Source: Scylla paramamosain (Eukaryota; Arthropoda; Malacostraca; Decapoda; Portunidae). Taken from it: 64,000 bases of DNA. The translations under genes were made by a program, and so were the position numbers. The stretch covers positions 4,335,001 through 4,399,000 of the forward strand of contig NC_087157.1 of assembly GCF_035594125.1 (NCBI RefSeq), in the 5' to 3' direction. Positions 25,030 to 37,058 of this stretch are shown here, piece by piece (the stretch's first letter is position 1; each line of letters begins with the position of its first letter). A model generated the notes under the pieces. That model ran no database searches. It had not been told where the DNA came from and saw only the letters and a list, made by a program, of their open reading frames with translations.

Positions 25030-26410
25030 TGAGTTATCTGGATAACATGTATGCGAATTTATCCGTATGAAAACAGATCATAAAAAATAATAAATAGAAA
25101 TAAAAATCTGCACTCCAGCTTGACTCCCGCACGGGACTCATACGCTGCCCGCACGCCTGTAACTCTCGCGCCGCGGCGACAACCACGACCATATAAGAAG
25201 ACGATGTTGGAAGCCATATTTCATCATGAACCATAAAAATCCAATATAAAAGTGACGCATTGTAGGAATAAAACCAGGAAGTACTCGTACATGAAGAGGA
25301 CTGACTTATAGGGGAGGTGGAAGCAGAACGAGGTAGAGGTACGTACATACACACGAGAGCTTTTGGACACAAGAACATGCTCTACGTGTGGAACAAAGGC
25401 GTTACGGGTAATTGGAAGGTGTACCAAGTAATGGAACATTCACACAGGCGACGGTTTTTTTTGTAGACACAGTAGACAGGAGAGGGTGTAGCGTAGCGGG
25501 AACAGGTGTGTACGTAACTGTCCGGCCATGCCACCCACACAAGGCCGTCTCTGCACCGCCACGGTAGCTACTACGCTGCTACAGGCTAACTCCGCCACGC
25601 CACAAAAAAAGTAACATACAAACTCAATAATCATAAAGTAAGATGCATCGCGATAAGGAAAATTACAGGTGTGCGAGTAAATACACTAACAACAAAACCC
25701 AAGAAGTCAGTAAGTAGATAAGTACACTGATTATGCACGATAACGATAAAGTGCTGCACAGGAACTGATCCATAAATACAATGACAATCAAGACAGTACT
25801 AAGCGACAAAAAGTATGCACGAAAACAAAACAAAAAATGATGAATTAAATAATATATGAAAACTACGTCGTTATAATATACTGACTTAAAAATAAAAATA
25901 GACGAACGCAGACACAAGAAATATAATATAAAAGAAAAAAAAGAAGAAAGAGTAAAAGAATATATACAAATGCACACAACTTCCTCATATTACATAAACT
26001 GTCCATTACTCTACACAAGTACCTTTCACCTTAAACAATAAATACCCAACAAAAAAAAAAAAAGAGGCAAAAACAAAAAGAAAACAATACTAATAACCAC
26101 ACTTTATTTAATACCCTACCATACCTACCCTCCCCTACCCACCCCATATCCCTCAAGCGCCCCTCCCTCCCTCCCCCCACCATCCATGTCCCACCAAGCC
26201 TTATAATAACAGTGCCCAGTATCACAATCGTATAATTTCTCCCCTGCCGCCCAGCGCACGCCACTGCCTGGAAGTGAAGGGCGCGGGACGCAATATGATA
26301 CAGCACTTCGTTGTAACTCAGTGACATTTTTATTGTGAACTCAGCTTTTATTTTTTTTCGATTTCTTTTTCTCCCCTCTCTCTCTTTGGTAGTTCAATTA
26401 TTGTGAAGGC
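25030..26410. other. Unique, increasingly AT-rich sequence
   Basis: 25590-26100 is AT-rich with no feature; 26100-26300 is C-rich unique DNA. Confidence 0.6.
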
Positions 26411-26414
26411 GACT

Positions 26415-26545
<131 letters not shown>

Positions 26546-26730
26546 CAGTTGGAAGATAAATACAGAGAGAGAGATGGAAAGACTGACAGACTGACAAACT
26601 GACAGACTGAGGGAAAGAATGAAAGATGAACAGACAAACAGACAAACATGCGGGCAGACACAGCAAACAAGAAAAAAAGGAACAACAACTGGTGAGTGAA
26701 AGGCAACATGTGACCTGGAGCTTCCTTGAC

Positions 26731-26731
<1 letters not shown>

Positions 26732-26797
<66 letters not shown>
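26732..26797 (+). repeat. (CA)n
   Basis: 33 units; (GTT)n at 26900-26938. Confidence 0.95.
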
Positions 26798-27235
26798 TTG
26801 ATTTTGTTTTTTATATCAGTCATGGTATTCTTTTTTTCTTTTTCTCCTTTTCCTTATTTTCGTTTTTTCTTCCTCTCCCTCTTTTATGTTGCTGATGTCG
26901 TTGTTGTTATTGTTGTTGTTGTTGTTGTTGTTGTTGTAAAAAATGTAAAATATGTAATCCTAATGTTTTGTTATGATAGTTTTTGTCCTTTATTTCTCCT
27001 CATTATTTTTTCTTGTTTTTTTTCTTCTGTATTATTTAATCTGTTCAATAGTAAGTTATCACAGAATGAGGGCTCAAGTGCAGCTCTCAGACTCAACAAG
27101 ACCGCCCAAGGGATTACAGAGGATTACAGGCAGCGTCCCTTCAAGTCTCTACCGGACTGCTTGATTTCACTAAACCATACCGATTATTAGAATTAGAGAG
27201 GAGAGTACAGCAGAACTAGGAGGCACGTGATGTGA

Positions 27236-27238
<3 letters not shown>

Positions 27239-27329
<91 letters not shown>
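27239..27329 (+). repeat. (GT)n
   Basis: About 45 units. Confidence 0.95.
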
Positions 27330-27330
<1 letters not shown>

Positions 27331-27514
27331 TGTATGCGTGGTTAGCTGTGGAGGTGGGCAGATGGAACAAGAGAGGTCGCGGCCGCCTGCCCCTAGAGGA
27401 GAGGTTGTGCCACTGTGGTCACGTACAGATAAAGGCTCATGTTATACAACTGTGCCCTTTAACACAACACATACGAGGCACATATAGACATACTACTCTC
27501 CATGATTTATTTGT

Positions 27515-27775
27515 TGGTACTTGAGGATAATACAACCTTGTGCCTAATCATATATTCTACGAGTAATCAGTATGTTCAAAATTGCATATTTATTTTGTTT
27601 GATATTTTGTTTTGTACAGTCTCTATATTAATTTTGGTAACTTTGATTAACCTTGTCTTACTTATCAAGCCAATGTATATTTGTTTAAGTATAGGGGTGG
27701 ACCCAAAAGATCTTTGTAATATTCTTTTTGTATATGTTGCTTGTGGTCAATAAAATATTTATCTATCCATCTGTG
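27515..27775 (+). mobile_element. Probable 3' end of a truncated non-LTR retrotransposon
   Basis: An AT-rich, non-coding block that ends GGTCAATAAAATATTTATC followed by short ATCT/ATCC units. A terminal AATAAA-like motif directly before a tetranucleotide tail is common at the 3' ends of arthropod LINEs. No reverse transcriptase frame remains, so only the untranslated tail would have been copied. It could alternatively be a gene's 3' untranslated region. Confidence 0.35.
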
Positions 27776-28230
27776 TAGATACATGCATACATACGTACAT
27801 ACATTAAGATAGACAGACGAAGAACCTCTATATAATCATACACAGGATACCCATTAAAAAAACAGGGCCGGCGCCAATTTTCCTTCCCACTGACATAAAA
27901 GGAACCAAGCAAGACAACTAACCAACCAAACAACCGCCAAGACACCAACGTTCGTTACAAATCTTGAAAAAAAATCAATTTAAAAAATTTTAACTAATAA
28001 TTGGAATATGTTCTTTACTTAAAAAGACCATTATATATGTAAAATACTATTTTAAGTTCTTAGGAATACGGTGCAGATAATAATCATATTTAACTTTTAA
28101 AAAGTGAAAACACGTAAAAAACACACTTTTCAATTGATATTTATATCAATATTCTTCTGCTTTTCATTATTTAATCATCTGTAACCGAAGAAAAAATTCT
28201 ATCGCAATTTTCTTTAATTTTTTTTGTACA
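27776..28230. other. AT-rich unique stretch
   Basis: Follows the putative LINE tail; 27950-28230 is the most AT-rich block of the window and may be a decayed element. Confidence 0.5.
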
Positions 28231-28440
28231 CGTCCGGAACTGCGTTAATGAAATCAGTCCCCAATAAAAACAGAAGAATACCACTAAGCCATACGCAGAC
28301 GCTGTCCCGCTGCCAACCCCGAGGAAAAACTAACAATCGTAACAATGCAAGAAAAATGTCGCAGGCTGAAGCAAAATGGGCGAACACTCAAGTCTCTCCT
28401 CGGGCTGTGCGGAAGCTTAAACTTAATAAGGAAACCTCAC

Positions 28441-28637
28441 CGTCTTGTCCTGCCCCACCCGACATCCCCCCCACCCCCAGCCACCACCAGCAGCAGCCCC
28501 GACCAGTGTGTTGTGTTGAGGCGATGCTTCGTAATCGGCTTTCGGCAACACTTGAAGAGACGCCGGGTTAAGATTTATAAGGATGGAAGCGCCGCTCAGA
28601 CTGATATGGTTTTGAACCCCAGAGCGCCGACCGGTTG
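28441..28637 (-). CDS. Candidate internal exon, product unknown
   Basis: On the minus strand a strong acceptor (long C/T tract ending CCCCATGCAG) is followed by 197 nt that are open in one frame only (2 nt plus 65 codons), then the donor ACG|GTGAGG. The predicted peptide begins TGRRSGVQNHISLSGAS, includes QVLPKADYEASPQHNTLV and ends in a Gly/Trp-rich stretch before GQDKT. It is not low-complexity apart from that Gly/Trp run. I recognise no family. It lies directly downstream (minus sense) of a GGA/GAA microsatellite whose complement supplies part of the pyrimidine tract. It may be chance. Confidence 0.3.
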
Positions 28638-28684
28638 CTGCATGGGGAAGGAAGGTGTGGGGTGTGGTGAGGACGAGAAGTGGT

Positions 28685-28853
28685 GTGAGGAGGAGGAGGA
28701 GGAGGAGGAGGAGGAGGAGGAGGAGGAGGAGGAGGAGGAGGAGGGAGAAGAAGAAGAAGAAGAAGAAGAAGAAGAAGAAGAAGAAGAAGAAGAAGAAGAA
28801 GAAGAAGAAGAAGAAGAAGAAGAAGAAGAAGAAGAAGAAGAAGAAGAAGAAGA
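28685..28853 (+). repeat. (GGA)n switching to (GAA)n
   Basis: GGA 28685-28744, then GAA 28745-28853 (about 36 units). (GGA)n again at 28960-28985. Confidence 0.97.
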
Positions 28854-29419
28854 GAACGAAGAAGAAAAGTAAAAGTGACATGAATCGGAAGGAAAATTAA
28901 TTAGGGAAGAAGGAAGATAATAAACAAAAAACAACCAAGAGAGGAGGTAAATGAACTGAAGAGGAGGAGGAGGAGGAGGAGGAGGGAGGAAAAGTAGACA
29001 TAAAAGATGATAAAAACAATGACGGAAAAGACAGCGAGAACAAGGAAAAGGATAGATGAGCAGGAAGACAGAGAGAACAAGAGGACGAAGAGTAACAACA
29101 AACTGTATAAGGCGAGAGTGCATGTCCTGCCTCCGCCTGACTCCCACCTCCTCCGTCAGGCACACTGCGGGCGGGTCACGAGGGCGCTGATGAACGACGC
29201 TCCCACTCATAGCCCCACCAGCCTCACACCACCGCAGGGACAGGCGTGGCTCCGGCAGACGCACGCCCTCCAGAGACCCAGCAGAATGCCGTGCAGATGT
29301 GAAGGAGAGGTGATGACAGTGCGAGCGTTCAATAAGGTCAGGGCAGTGATGTGAGGTGGTCTTTTTTGGAACTGAGATTAATGTTGTCTTTGATTTATGT
29401 TAGTGAGTGATATTAAAGA

Positions 29420-29422
29420 TTT

Positions 29423-29455
<33 letters not shown>

Positions 29456-29488
29456 ACTCTCTCTCATCTCCTCTCTCTCTCTCTATCT

Positions 29489-29533
<45 letters not shown>
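29420..29533 (+). repeat. Interrupted (TC)n
   Basis: TC blocks broken by CCT, ACT and ATC. Confidence 0.9.
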
Positions 29534-29538
<5 letters not shown>

Positions 29539-30568
29539 GCTTTTGTTTGCTCTGCCTTCGGTCTCTTCTCAGGGAAAAAGGTTCCTTCTTCACCTGTGAC
29601 ATAGAGAGAAAATATTCATACGCTGTCATAAAGGAAAACGCTTCAGAATTCTCGTGTTCTCGTTCTGACTCTTGAGCCGGGACAGGAGCATTTAATTCTG
29701 GTGAACATAGTAGTCGTATGGAGTGCGAGTACTTCCGGTAAATAAAGCGGTGCGTCTGGGCCGTGAGCGGAATTAGATCGCTTTCTCAGTAACAAGAAGT
29801 CGCCTCGTCTTTCCCCATCATCATGGTTGAGTTAAGGTACAATCAGACATCTTGCCCCTTGCCTCACCCCGCTCCTGAGGCTCCTGAGCCTGACAGGCAC
29901 CATCACCTTATCTCGCATCCTCGACGCCTCTTCCTCCCTTGCTAGCATTCTTTTGCCCGTTCCTCCATTCCCGTCATTTGATGACAGTCACATGACAAAC
30001 GTTACCTTTGTCCTTCGAGGTGTGACAAAGAAAATTGAGGAAGAGAAGAGTCGACCCCTGAACACCCTTTTGGGTAGAATGAAGACCCATTACATTGTAA
30101 GTTCGAATAAGTTCAATAGAAATGTGCGAATCTTTGAAAAAATAATGGCAAGTCATGAGAATCATTATACATGAGAAGGACGAACAAGTAAAAGACATGA
30201 AGAATGATCACAGTGCGACAAGGACACAGAGGGAGGTGGGGGTGTCTTTCTCTGGGTAATTGTCATTGCTTTGTTTGGAGTCACGACAGGCTAACCTGAA
30301 TGCCTTGCTGCTCAGGGAAGACCACGATGCTAATAACAAACCAAGGCAATTAACCCAGTTTCTGTGGAGGGTCACCTGAGCACGTCCAGCCCGGGCCAGT
30401 CTCGTCTCCTGAAGCCGCCGTCACCCAGGCCATGGGGCTTGAATCACCTGCCGAGGGTGTGGCGCAGAAAAAGCTTGAATACCACACGTTCCCTGGTCCT
30501 CTCACAAAGAGATGAATGCCTGCACATCACGCTCAGCTTCCCAACAAACAGGTAGCTTTATCAGACTA

Positions 30569-30611
30569 GTTTTTTTTTTTTTTCACCTTTTTTTTTTTTT
30601 TTTTTTTTTTA
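30569..30611 (+). repeat. Poly(T)
   Basis: Two T runs separated by CACC. Confidence 0.9.
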
Positions 30612-30980
30612 AGACAACGTTTAGCAGCATGGACAAGTTGATGGTGGATTGCAAGGATGCCATGATTATACGCCTGTAGTTACCACCTGCCCACAGTAGT
30701 AATGGGTGGCGTGTATAGCAGGAACGCGGGGCAGACCGGCGAAATATACCAAAGGTTACGCTGCGTAGTTACTGAAGATTTACTATTCACAGTGCGGAAT
30801 GCTGCGAGTCATGCCACTGAAGGTAAACACGTGCAGGAGGTGAGGACCCGCGTGTCGCATTTCCGGAAAACACCTCGCGTCCCCAGCACGGCGTCACGGA
30901 GCAGCGGAGGGTCAGGATGTGGATGTGCCTGGAACGTGGCGACACTCGCAGCTGCTCCTCCTACCACGGACGCGTCTTGA

Positions 30981-31038
30981 GGAGAGGAGGAGGAGGAGGA
31001 GGAGGAGGAGGAGGAGGAGGAGGAGGAGGAGGAGGAGG
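30981..31038 (+). repeat. (GGA)n
   Basis: Trinucleotide tract. Confidence 0.95.
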
Positions 31039-31039
31039 T

Positions 31040-33083
31040 GAAGGATTTACAACGACAGAGTATAAATTTACTCTAACCTTCCCCATTGACACCCCTTCCC
31101 TTCTTTTCTTTCCCTCCCATCACTCTCCTCTCCTCCTCCCTCCCCTTCCCCGCGCAGTCCACCACGTCCCAACTTCACCCGTGACACACAGCCTCGTACC
31201 GTTCACACCAAGGACTGATACCGGAAAACGAGACCAGCGAATTAAAATAATACTCCCCCCAAGACCACATCGGAACCACAAGTGCAGCGCCACGCCCAGG
31301 AACGCCACGCCAACACCCACGCTCCTCTGGTCTGGCCGCAGGTAACCGTGAATACAAAAAACCACTAATGATGACACTTTCGTCTTCCTCTTCCTCCCGC
31401 CGACCCCGCCAGCCAGCAAAGGTCCCACGCGGCTGTAAATGACACGGCAAAGAGGAGACGAGGGAGAAGAAACCACCACACCACGCAGGACCACAGCGGA
31501 CCACCCACACCAGCCCACTCTTCTGTTCCTTATCACCCACTCCTTCCGCCACCCTTCTACTCCTCTTCCCTTACACCCAACTGCCACCCGTGTTTCTATT
31601 TCGTGCCAACCTGCTCCTCCTCTGCCACCCTTTCCACTTTTTTCGTTGCCACCCACCTACACGCAAACCCTCCACGCAAATCCAGCACGACCCCGCCCAC
31701 CGCCACCCTGGGAGGTCGTTGTCTCTTCATCGCAGCTCGGAGATTTTAGGGACGACTTGCACTACTACTGTTACTACTACTGCTGCTGCTGTAACTACTG
31801 ATATTACTGGTGATGTTGCTGCTTTCCTTTGAAGTATGTAGATATGAAAAAATAAATAAATAGAACGAAAATTAAAAAAAAAAATCCCTGCACTTTATAT
31901 AATCTCACTCAATCTCAAGGAACACAATTGAAAAACAAACAACAGCAGAAGACTTGTTGGTCCTTACGAGGCAATTACGTAGCTATGAATCACACTGTCG
32001 AATTTGAAGTAACAGATGCAAGTACGTCAAGGTGAAGGCTCCCTCACTCCTCCTCATCACACTCCCTTCCTCTCTCCTCATATCCACTTAGTCTCCGCTT
32101 CCTCCATCCCACCAGCCACATGCAATACACTCTCACACTCTCTCCCATGAATGAGCAAGCCTCGCACATACGTACTGACAACCCACCCACGTCACGGTTC
32201 ATGTGAGGTAAGATAATAAAACCTTTAGCCTGCTGCCTTGTCTCAATCCTCAGTGGAAACCAGGATTACCGCTACAGAGACACTCCTCTTGCACCTGCTG
32301 AGTGTTCCCGCAGGTTAACGACTTCACGAGGGAAGAATGGGAAAAGAAAAGACCGTGTAAAATAAAGAAGGGAGGAAGGGGAAATGAAAAAAAAAGTATG
32401 TAAAGTAAAGAAGGGGGAACACTTAAGTACAGCTGCAGACATTCCCAGGACAATAAAGCAATGCAATAAAGGAACAATGGAGAAAGAAAGTGATGGGAGA
32501 AAGGAGAGAAAACTGAGAGAAAAAGCGAAGAGAAAGAAGAATTTAAATAAAAGGAATATTCTCAGGAAAGTACAACAAAGCAAGAAACTGGATGAAAAGG
32601 ACGGACGCATACAAAAATGAGAGGGAAGGAGGGAGGTAAAAATTAAAAGAGAAAGGGGAGAGAAAGAAGAGTTTAAAAGGAAATAAGGAACATTATCAGG
32701 AACATTCAACAAAGCAAAAAAAGAATAATAGAAAGGAAGGAAGTATAAATAAGAAGAGAAAACGAATAGCTTGTGATCTTTACACATGTCTGGCATAACA
32801 AACTAGAATTAGAACTTTTTTTTTCTTGCTATCGTATTCCTAAAATCAGTTTCTGTTTAGTGTGTCATGGCGGTAGGAATGTGGGCAAGCAATGAAAAAC
32901 AAGCAGAATGTACCTAAATCAGCAAATGACAAAAGGTAAACAAACAACCTCCAAGCTCCACACAACGCCCAAATTCGTTGTTCTTTAGACTCGACACGGC
33001 AAAAGAAAGTGACCAGCGTAACAACCGTAGCGATTAGTGAGCGCTGAGTGACTCGTGAAGGGGCCACCCACACGTACCTTCAA

Positions 33084-33090
<7 letters not shown>
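31040..33090. other. Unique sequence; no supported gene
   Basis: 31080-31800 is C-rich; 32340-32770 is A/G-rich. A donor GAG|GTAAGA at about 32208 has no convincing exon before it. Confidence 0.5.

Positions 33091-33134
<44 letters not shown>
33091..33134 (+). repeat. (CA)n
   Basis: 22 units. Confidence 0.95.
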
Positions 33135-33136
<2 letters not shown>

Positions 33137-33300
33137 TCAAGATCAATTCGCTTCACATTACATCTGACGATCCGATGTGAATATGGTAAAGCAGAAGACA
33201 TGATAAGAAGATAATAAGAAGACATGATAAGATAAAAGAAGATACGAGAAGAGAAGGATGCATATACAAGTACCTTACATGAAAGGAAATGACTGGCATG

Positions 33301-33475
33301 AGGAAGGGAAGGGAAGGGAAGGGAAGGGAAGGGAAGGGAAGGAGAGGAGAGGAGAGGAGAGGAGAGGAGAGGAGAGGAGAGGAGAGAAGAGAAGAGAAGA
33401 GAAGAGAGAGGAGAGGAGAGGAGAGGAGAGGAGAGGAAAGGAGAGGGAAGGGAAGGAGAGGAGAGGGAAGGAAAA
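33301..33475 (+). repeat. Pentanucleotide array (GGGAA)n changing to (GGAGA)n
   Basis: GGGAA units from about 33306 to 33341, then GGAGA units with GAAGA variants to about 33475. All-purine on the + strand, so the minus strand is a 170-nt pyrimidine run. Confidence 0.9.
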
Positions 33476-33760
33476 GGACTACAGAAAGAAGAAAGCGCAA
33501 GGAAAAAAAGGAAAGAAAGGAAAGGGAGGAAAAGAAAGAGAAAGGAGAAGACTGCAAGACGAAGGAAACAAGGAAACGGGAGAGAAAAAAGGGAAGAGAA
33601 AGAAACGGAAAGAAGGGAAAGGAAAGGATGGGAAATAAAACAATACAGAAGAAAGGGAAAGGAAAGGATGGGAAATAAAAAAACTACAAAAAGGAAGGAA
33701 ACAGAAGGGAAGGAAAGGGAAGGGAAGGAATAGGAAGGAAGAGAAGGGAAGGGTACTCAC

Positions 33761-33817
33761 CGTTTGCTTCCTGGCGGAGTCGTCAACCCGGTCGCTGCTG
33801 CCGTCCCGCTGCTGTAA
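33761..33817 (-). CDS. Candidate 57-nt internal exon, product unknown
   Basis: Minus strand: acceptor CACACTCCCTCTCAG, 57 nt, donor ACG|GTGAGT. The length is a multiple of three. In phase 0 it reads LQQRDGSSDRVDDSARKQT, with G or C at 16 of 19 third codon positions, higher than neighbouring unique DNA. One other frame is also open. The peptide is hydrophilic, like a linker. The flanking introns would be microsatellite: (TC)n on one side, a purine-rich array on the other. No family recognised. Confidence 0.3.
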
Positions 33818-33861
33818 CTGAGAGGGAGTGTGTGTTAGTGATATCACGTGGTAGAGGGAAG

Positions 33862-33864
<3 letters not shown>

Positions 33865-33947
<83 letters not shown>
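33865..33947 (+). repeat. (TC)n
   Basis: About 41 units. Confidence 0.95.
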
Positions 33948-33950
<3 letters not shown>

Positions 33951-34156
33951 CACATACAGTAAGGGTGTCTCAACAAAAAGAATATCAAAATAATCAAAGC
34001 ATATACAATCTCTCACAAGGTTCAATTAAAGGTAAGACTAAATCATTAAAAAAAGTAATATTTCATGTCTGAAAGAAAAGTCATCATCAAATTTACTTGA
34101 CAGGGTTCCCAGTGTTAATTCTTGGATCATTAGCGTCTCTCTACCTGTCCTTGATG

Positions 34157-34157
<1 letters not shown>

Positions 34158-34240
<83 letters not shown>
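34158..34240 (+). repeat. (TC)n
   Basis: About 41 units, ending in CTCAG. Confidence 0.95.
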
Positions 34241-34242
<2 letters not shown>

Positions 34243-34484
34243 GAAAAGGTCAGAAAATTGTAAAGCTAAGTAAAGATGAAAGGAAAGTGAATGAGAGAAA
34301 ATAAGAAAGATGTGAGGAGGGAAAGTAGAAGACTAAAATAAAGAAAGATGTAACGTAGTAATGAAAAGAAGAGTGAAGAGGAAGAGAGCACGAGGAAGTA
34401 AAGGTGAGGCAGAAGAGGAGAGGAAAGGAGAAGACGGAAGTAAGATAAAAAAAAAATATTAGAAGCAATGACAGTGAAAAAAGG

Positions 34485-34489
<5 letters not shown>

Positions 34490-34573
<84 letters not shown>

Positions 34574-34607
34574 GACATTCAGAAAAATTATAACAAGTAG
34601 CATAACC

Positions 34608-34680
<73 letters not shown>
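34490..34680 (+). repeat. (GA)n and (TC)n inverted pair
   Basis: GA 34490-34571 and TC 34611-34680 with about 40 bp between. Confidence 0.97.
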
Positions 34681-34683
<3 letters not shown>

Positions 34684-34750
34684 TGATAAAACAAGAAAAG
34701 AAAAAAGACACGTATTTTCCTTATCAACAATGACTAGGGAAATAACGATA

Positions 34751-34862
<112 letters not shown>

Positions 34863-35157
34863 AGATACGGATGGAAAGCATGCAGAAAGCGAATTGGGAG
34901 AGGTGGAGGAGAGAAAGGAAAGGAGAAGGGAGGAGGATTGGGAGTGAAGGAGGGATGGAGAGAAAGGGAGATGGAGGAAGGGGAGGGCAAATACTGGTCC
35001 CGGTGAGGAGTACAAGGAAAGGGAGGGAGAGAGGAGGAATATTTGCTTTCCTGCCTCCCACCTCCTCCCGCTGGCTTCTCCTCCTCTTCCTCATTTTCTC
35101 TTCCAGTTTTCCACGTATGTTCTTTTTCAGTGACATGGCTTTCTATATAATCACATT

Positions 35158-35300
<143 letters not shown>

Positions 35301-35454
35301 CGCAAGAATGTGAGAGTTGCATTATCATTTAACCTCCACCTTCTCTTCCTCTTTTTTCCTTAATCAACACAGCGAGTCTCGACCGCAAGAGATTTAGTGG
35401 GAGGAGGAGGAGAAGGAAGGAAATGCGACAAGTATAGTAAGAAATTAAATGGAT

Positions 35455-35486
35455 TGATAGATAAATAGATAGGTAGGTAGACAGGG

Positions 35487-35518
<32 letters not shown>

Positions 35519-35550
35519 TAATTGGTACACAAATAGATAGATAGATAGGT
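35455..35550 (+). repeat. (GATA)n
   Basis: GATA units interrupted by a TTAATTGGTACACAA segment. Confidence 0.85.
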
Positions 35551-35588
35551 AAAATGAAAAAGTAGAAAGAAATAGAGAATAAAATTAA

Positions 35589-35589
35589 C

Positions 35590-35662
<73 letters not shown>

Positions 35663-35692
35663 TAGTATAAGATGGATATCAATTGAATATTT

Positions 35693-35762
<70 letters not shown>
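35589..35762 (+). repeat. (AGT)n and (GT)n
   Basis: AGT 35589-35662, GT 35695-35762. Confidence 0.95.
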
Positions 35763-35765
<3 letters not shown>

Positions 35766-35835
35766 TCCAAACTTAAGGAGGAGAGACTAAGGATGAAGAC
35801 GATGCTGTTTATCTATTGAGGAAACTGAGGAATAG

Positions 35836-35902
35836 GAGGAGGAGGAGGAGGAGGAGGAGGAGGAGGAGGAGGAGGAGGAGGAGGAGGAGGAGGAGGAGGA
35901 GG
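35836..35902 (+). repeat. (GGA)n
   Basis: Followed by AAGAAC units. Confidence 0.95.
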
Positions 35903-36131
35903 AGAACAAGAAGAACAAGAAGAACAAGAAAAATGATTTGACAATGATGAAGAAAAACAAGAAAACAAGGAGGAGCTGATGAAGGAGGAATAAGACAAGG
36001 AAGAGGAAGAAGAGGAAGAAGACAAGGAGGAGAAGGAGGGGAAAGAGCAGCCACGTGACGCCACTCTTGCCAAATAAGAGGAGGACGCCCATCCATCGCT
36101 CTGCCTGGCTTTAAATCCCCCGGGCACGGAG

Positions 36132-36250
<119 letters not shown>

Positions 36251-36269
36251 TGGGGCTAATGTGGGAGAT

Positions 36270-36360
36270 TCATGATCATACATACATACATATATACATA
36301 CATACATTAATGGATAGATGAAGAGATAAAATTGATAGATAGATAAATAGATAGATAGAT

Positions 36361-36400
<40 letters not shown>

Positions 36401-36520
36401 GTAGAGGCAGAGACTGACATACAACCAAACAGACAAGCAGACAGACAGACAGATAGATAAACAGACAGATAGGCAGGCAGGCAGACAGACAAGACAGACA
36501 GACAGACAGACAGACATATA
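36270..36520 (+). repeat. Compound CATA, GATA and GACA array
   Basis: CATA units (36275-36306), GATA units (about 36325-36400), then GACA/CAGA units (about 36430-36515). The GATA/GACA pairing is the Bkm-type composition. Confidence 0.9.
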
Positions 36521-36615
36521 CTAAGAAAAAGACAAAAACAAGGAGATAAAAGCAGATACACAGACAAAACAGAAACATACATATTTTCTTGTGTGTCTGT
36601 GTTTGTCCGTCTGTC

Positions 36616-36618
<3 letters not shown>

Positions 36619-36664
<46 letters not shown>
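36619..36664 (+). repeat. (CA)n
   Basis: 23 units. Confidence 0.95.
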
Positions 36665-36667
<3 letters not shown>

Positions 36668-36741
36668 GGAAAATATCACACACGGTTACAAGCTTTTCAT
36701 TTCTCATTCCTTCGCACGCTTACACGTTCACGCACGATCAC

Positions 36742-37058
36742 CACCTCCTCCTCCTCCTCCTCCTCCTCCTCCTCCTCCTCCTCCTCCTCCAGCCACGCCA
36801 GCACACCCAAGACCGTAACGAGGCAGGGTATTGTTTGGGAGATTAGACGAAGAACACGACGAGGAGGTAAAGGAGACCACTAACCTCCCCCTCCTGCTTC
36901 TCCTCCTCCTCCTCCTCCTCCTCCTTCTCTTCTTCCCTTAGCTTATCAGTCTCTCAGTTCCATCCTTCTTCTTGTTATTTTCTTCTTCTTCTTCTTCTTC
37001 TTCTTCTTCTTCTTCTTCTTCTTCTTCTTCTTCTTGCTCCTCCTCCTCCTCCTCCTCC
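36742..37058 (+). repeat. (CCT)n and (CTT)n cluster
   Basis: CCT 36742-36790 and 36900-36923; CTT 36978-37035; CCT to 37058. Confidence 0.95.

Noticed and set aside
28423..28881. Poly-Glu, poly-Lys, poly-Ser and poly-Phe frames over the GGA/GAA tract
   Set aside because: Microsatellite translations. Only the unique part at 28441-28637 is kept as a candidate.
31120..31656. 178-codon minus-strand open frame rich in Gly, Arg, Val
   Set aside because: Reflects the C-rich + strand; no motif and no splice signals.
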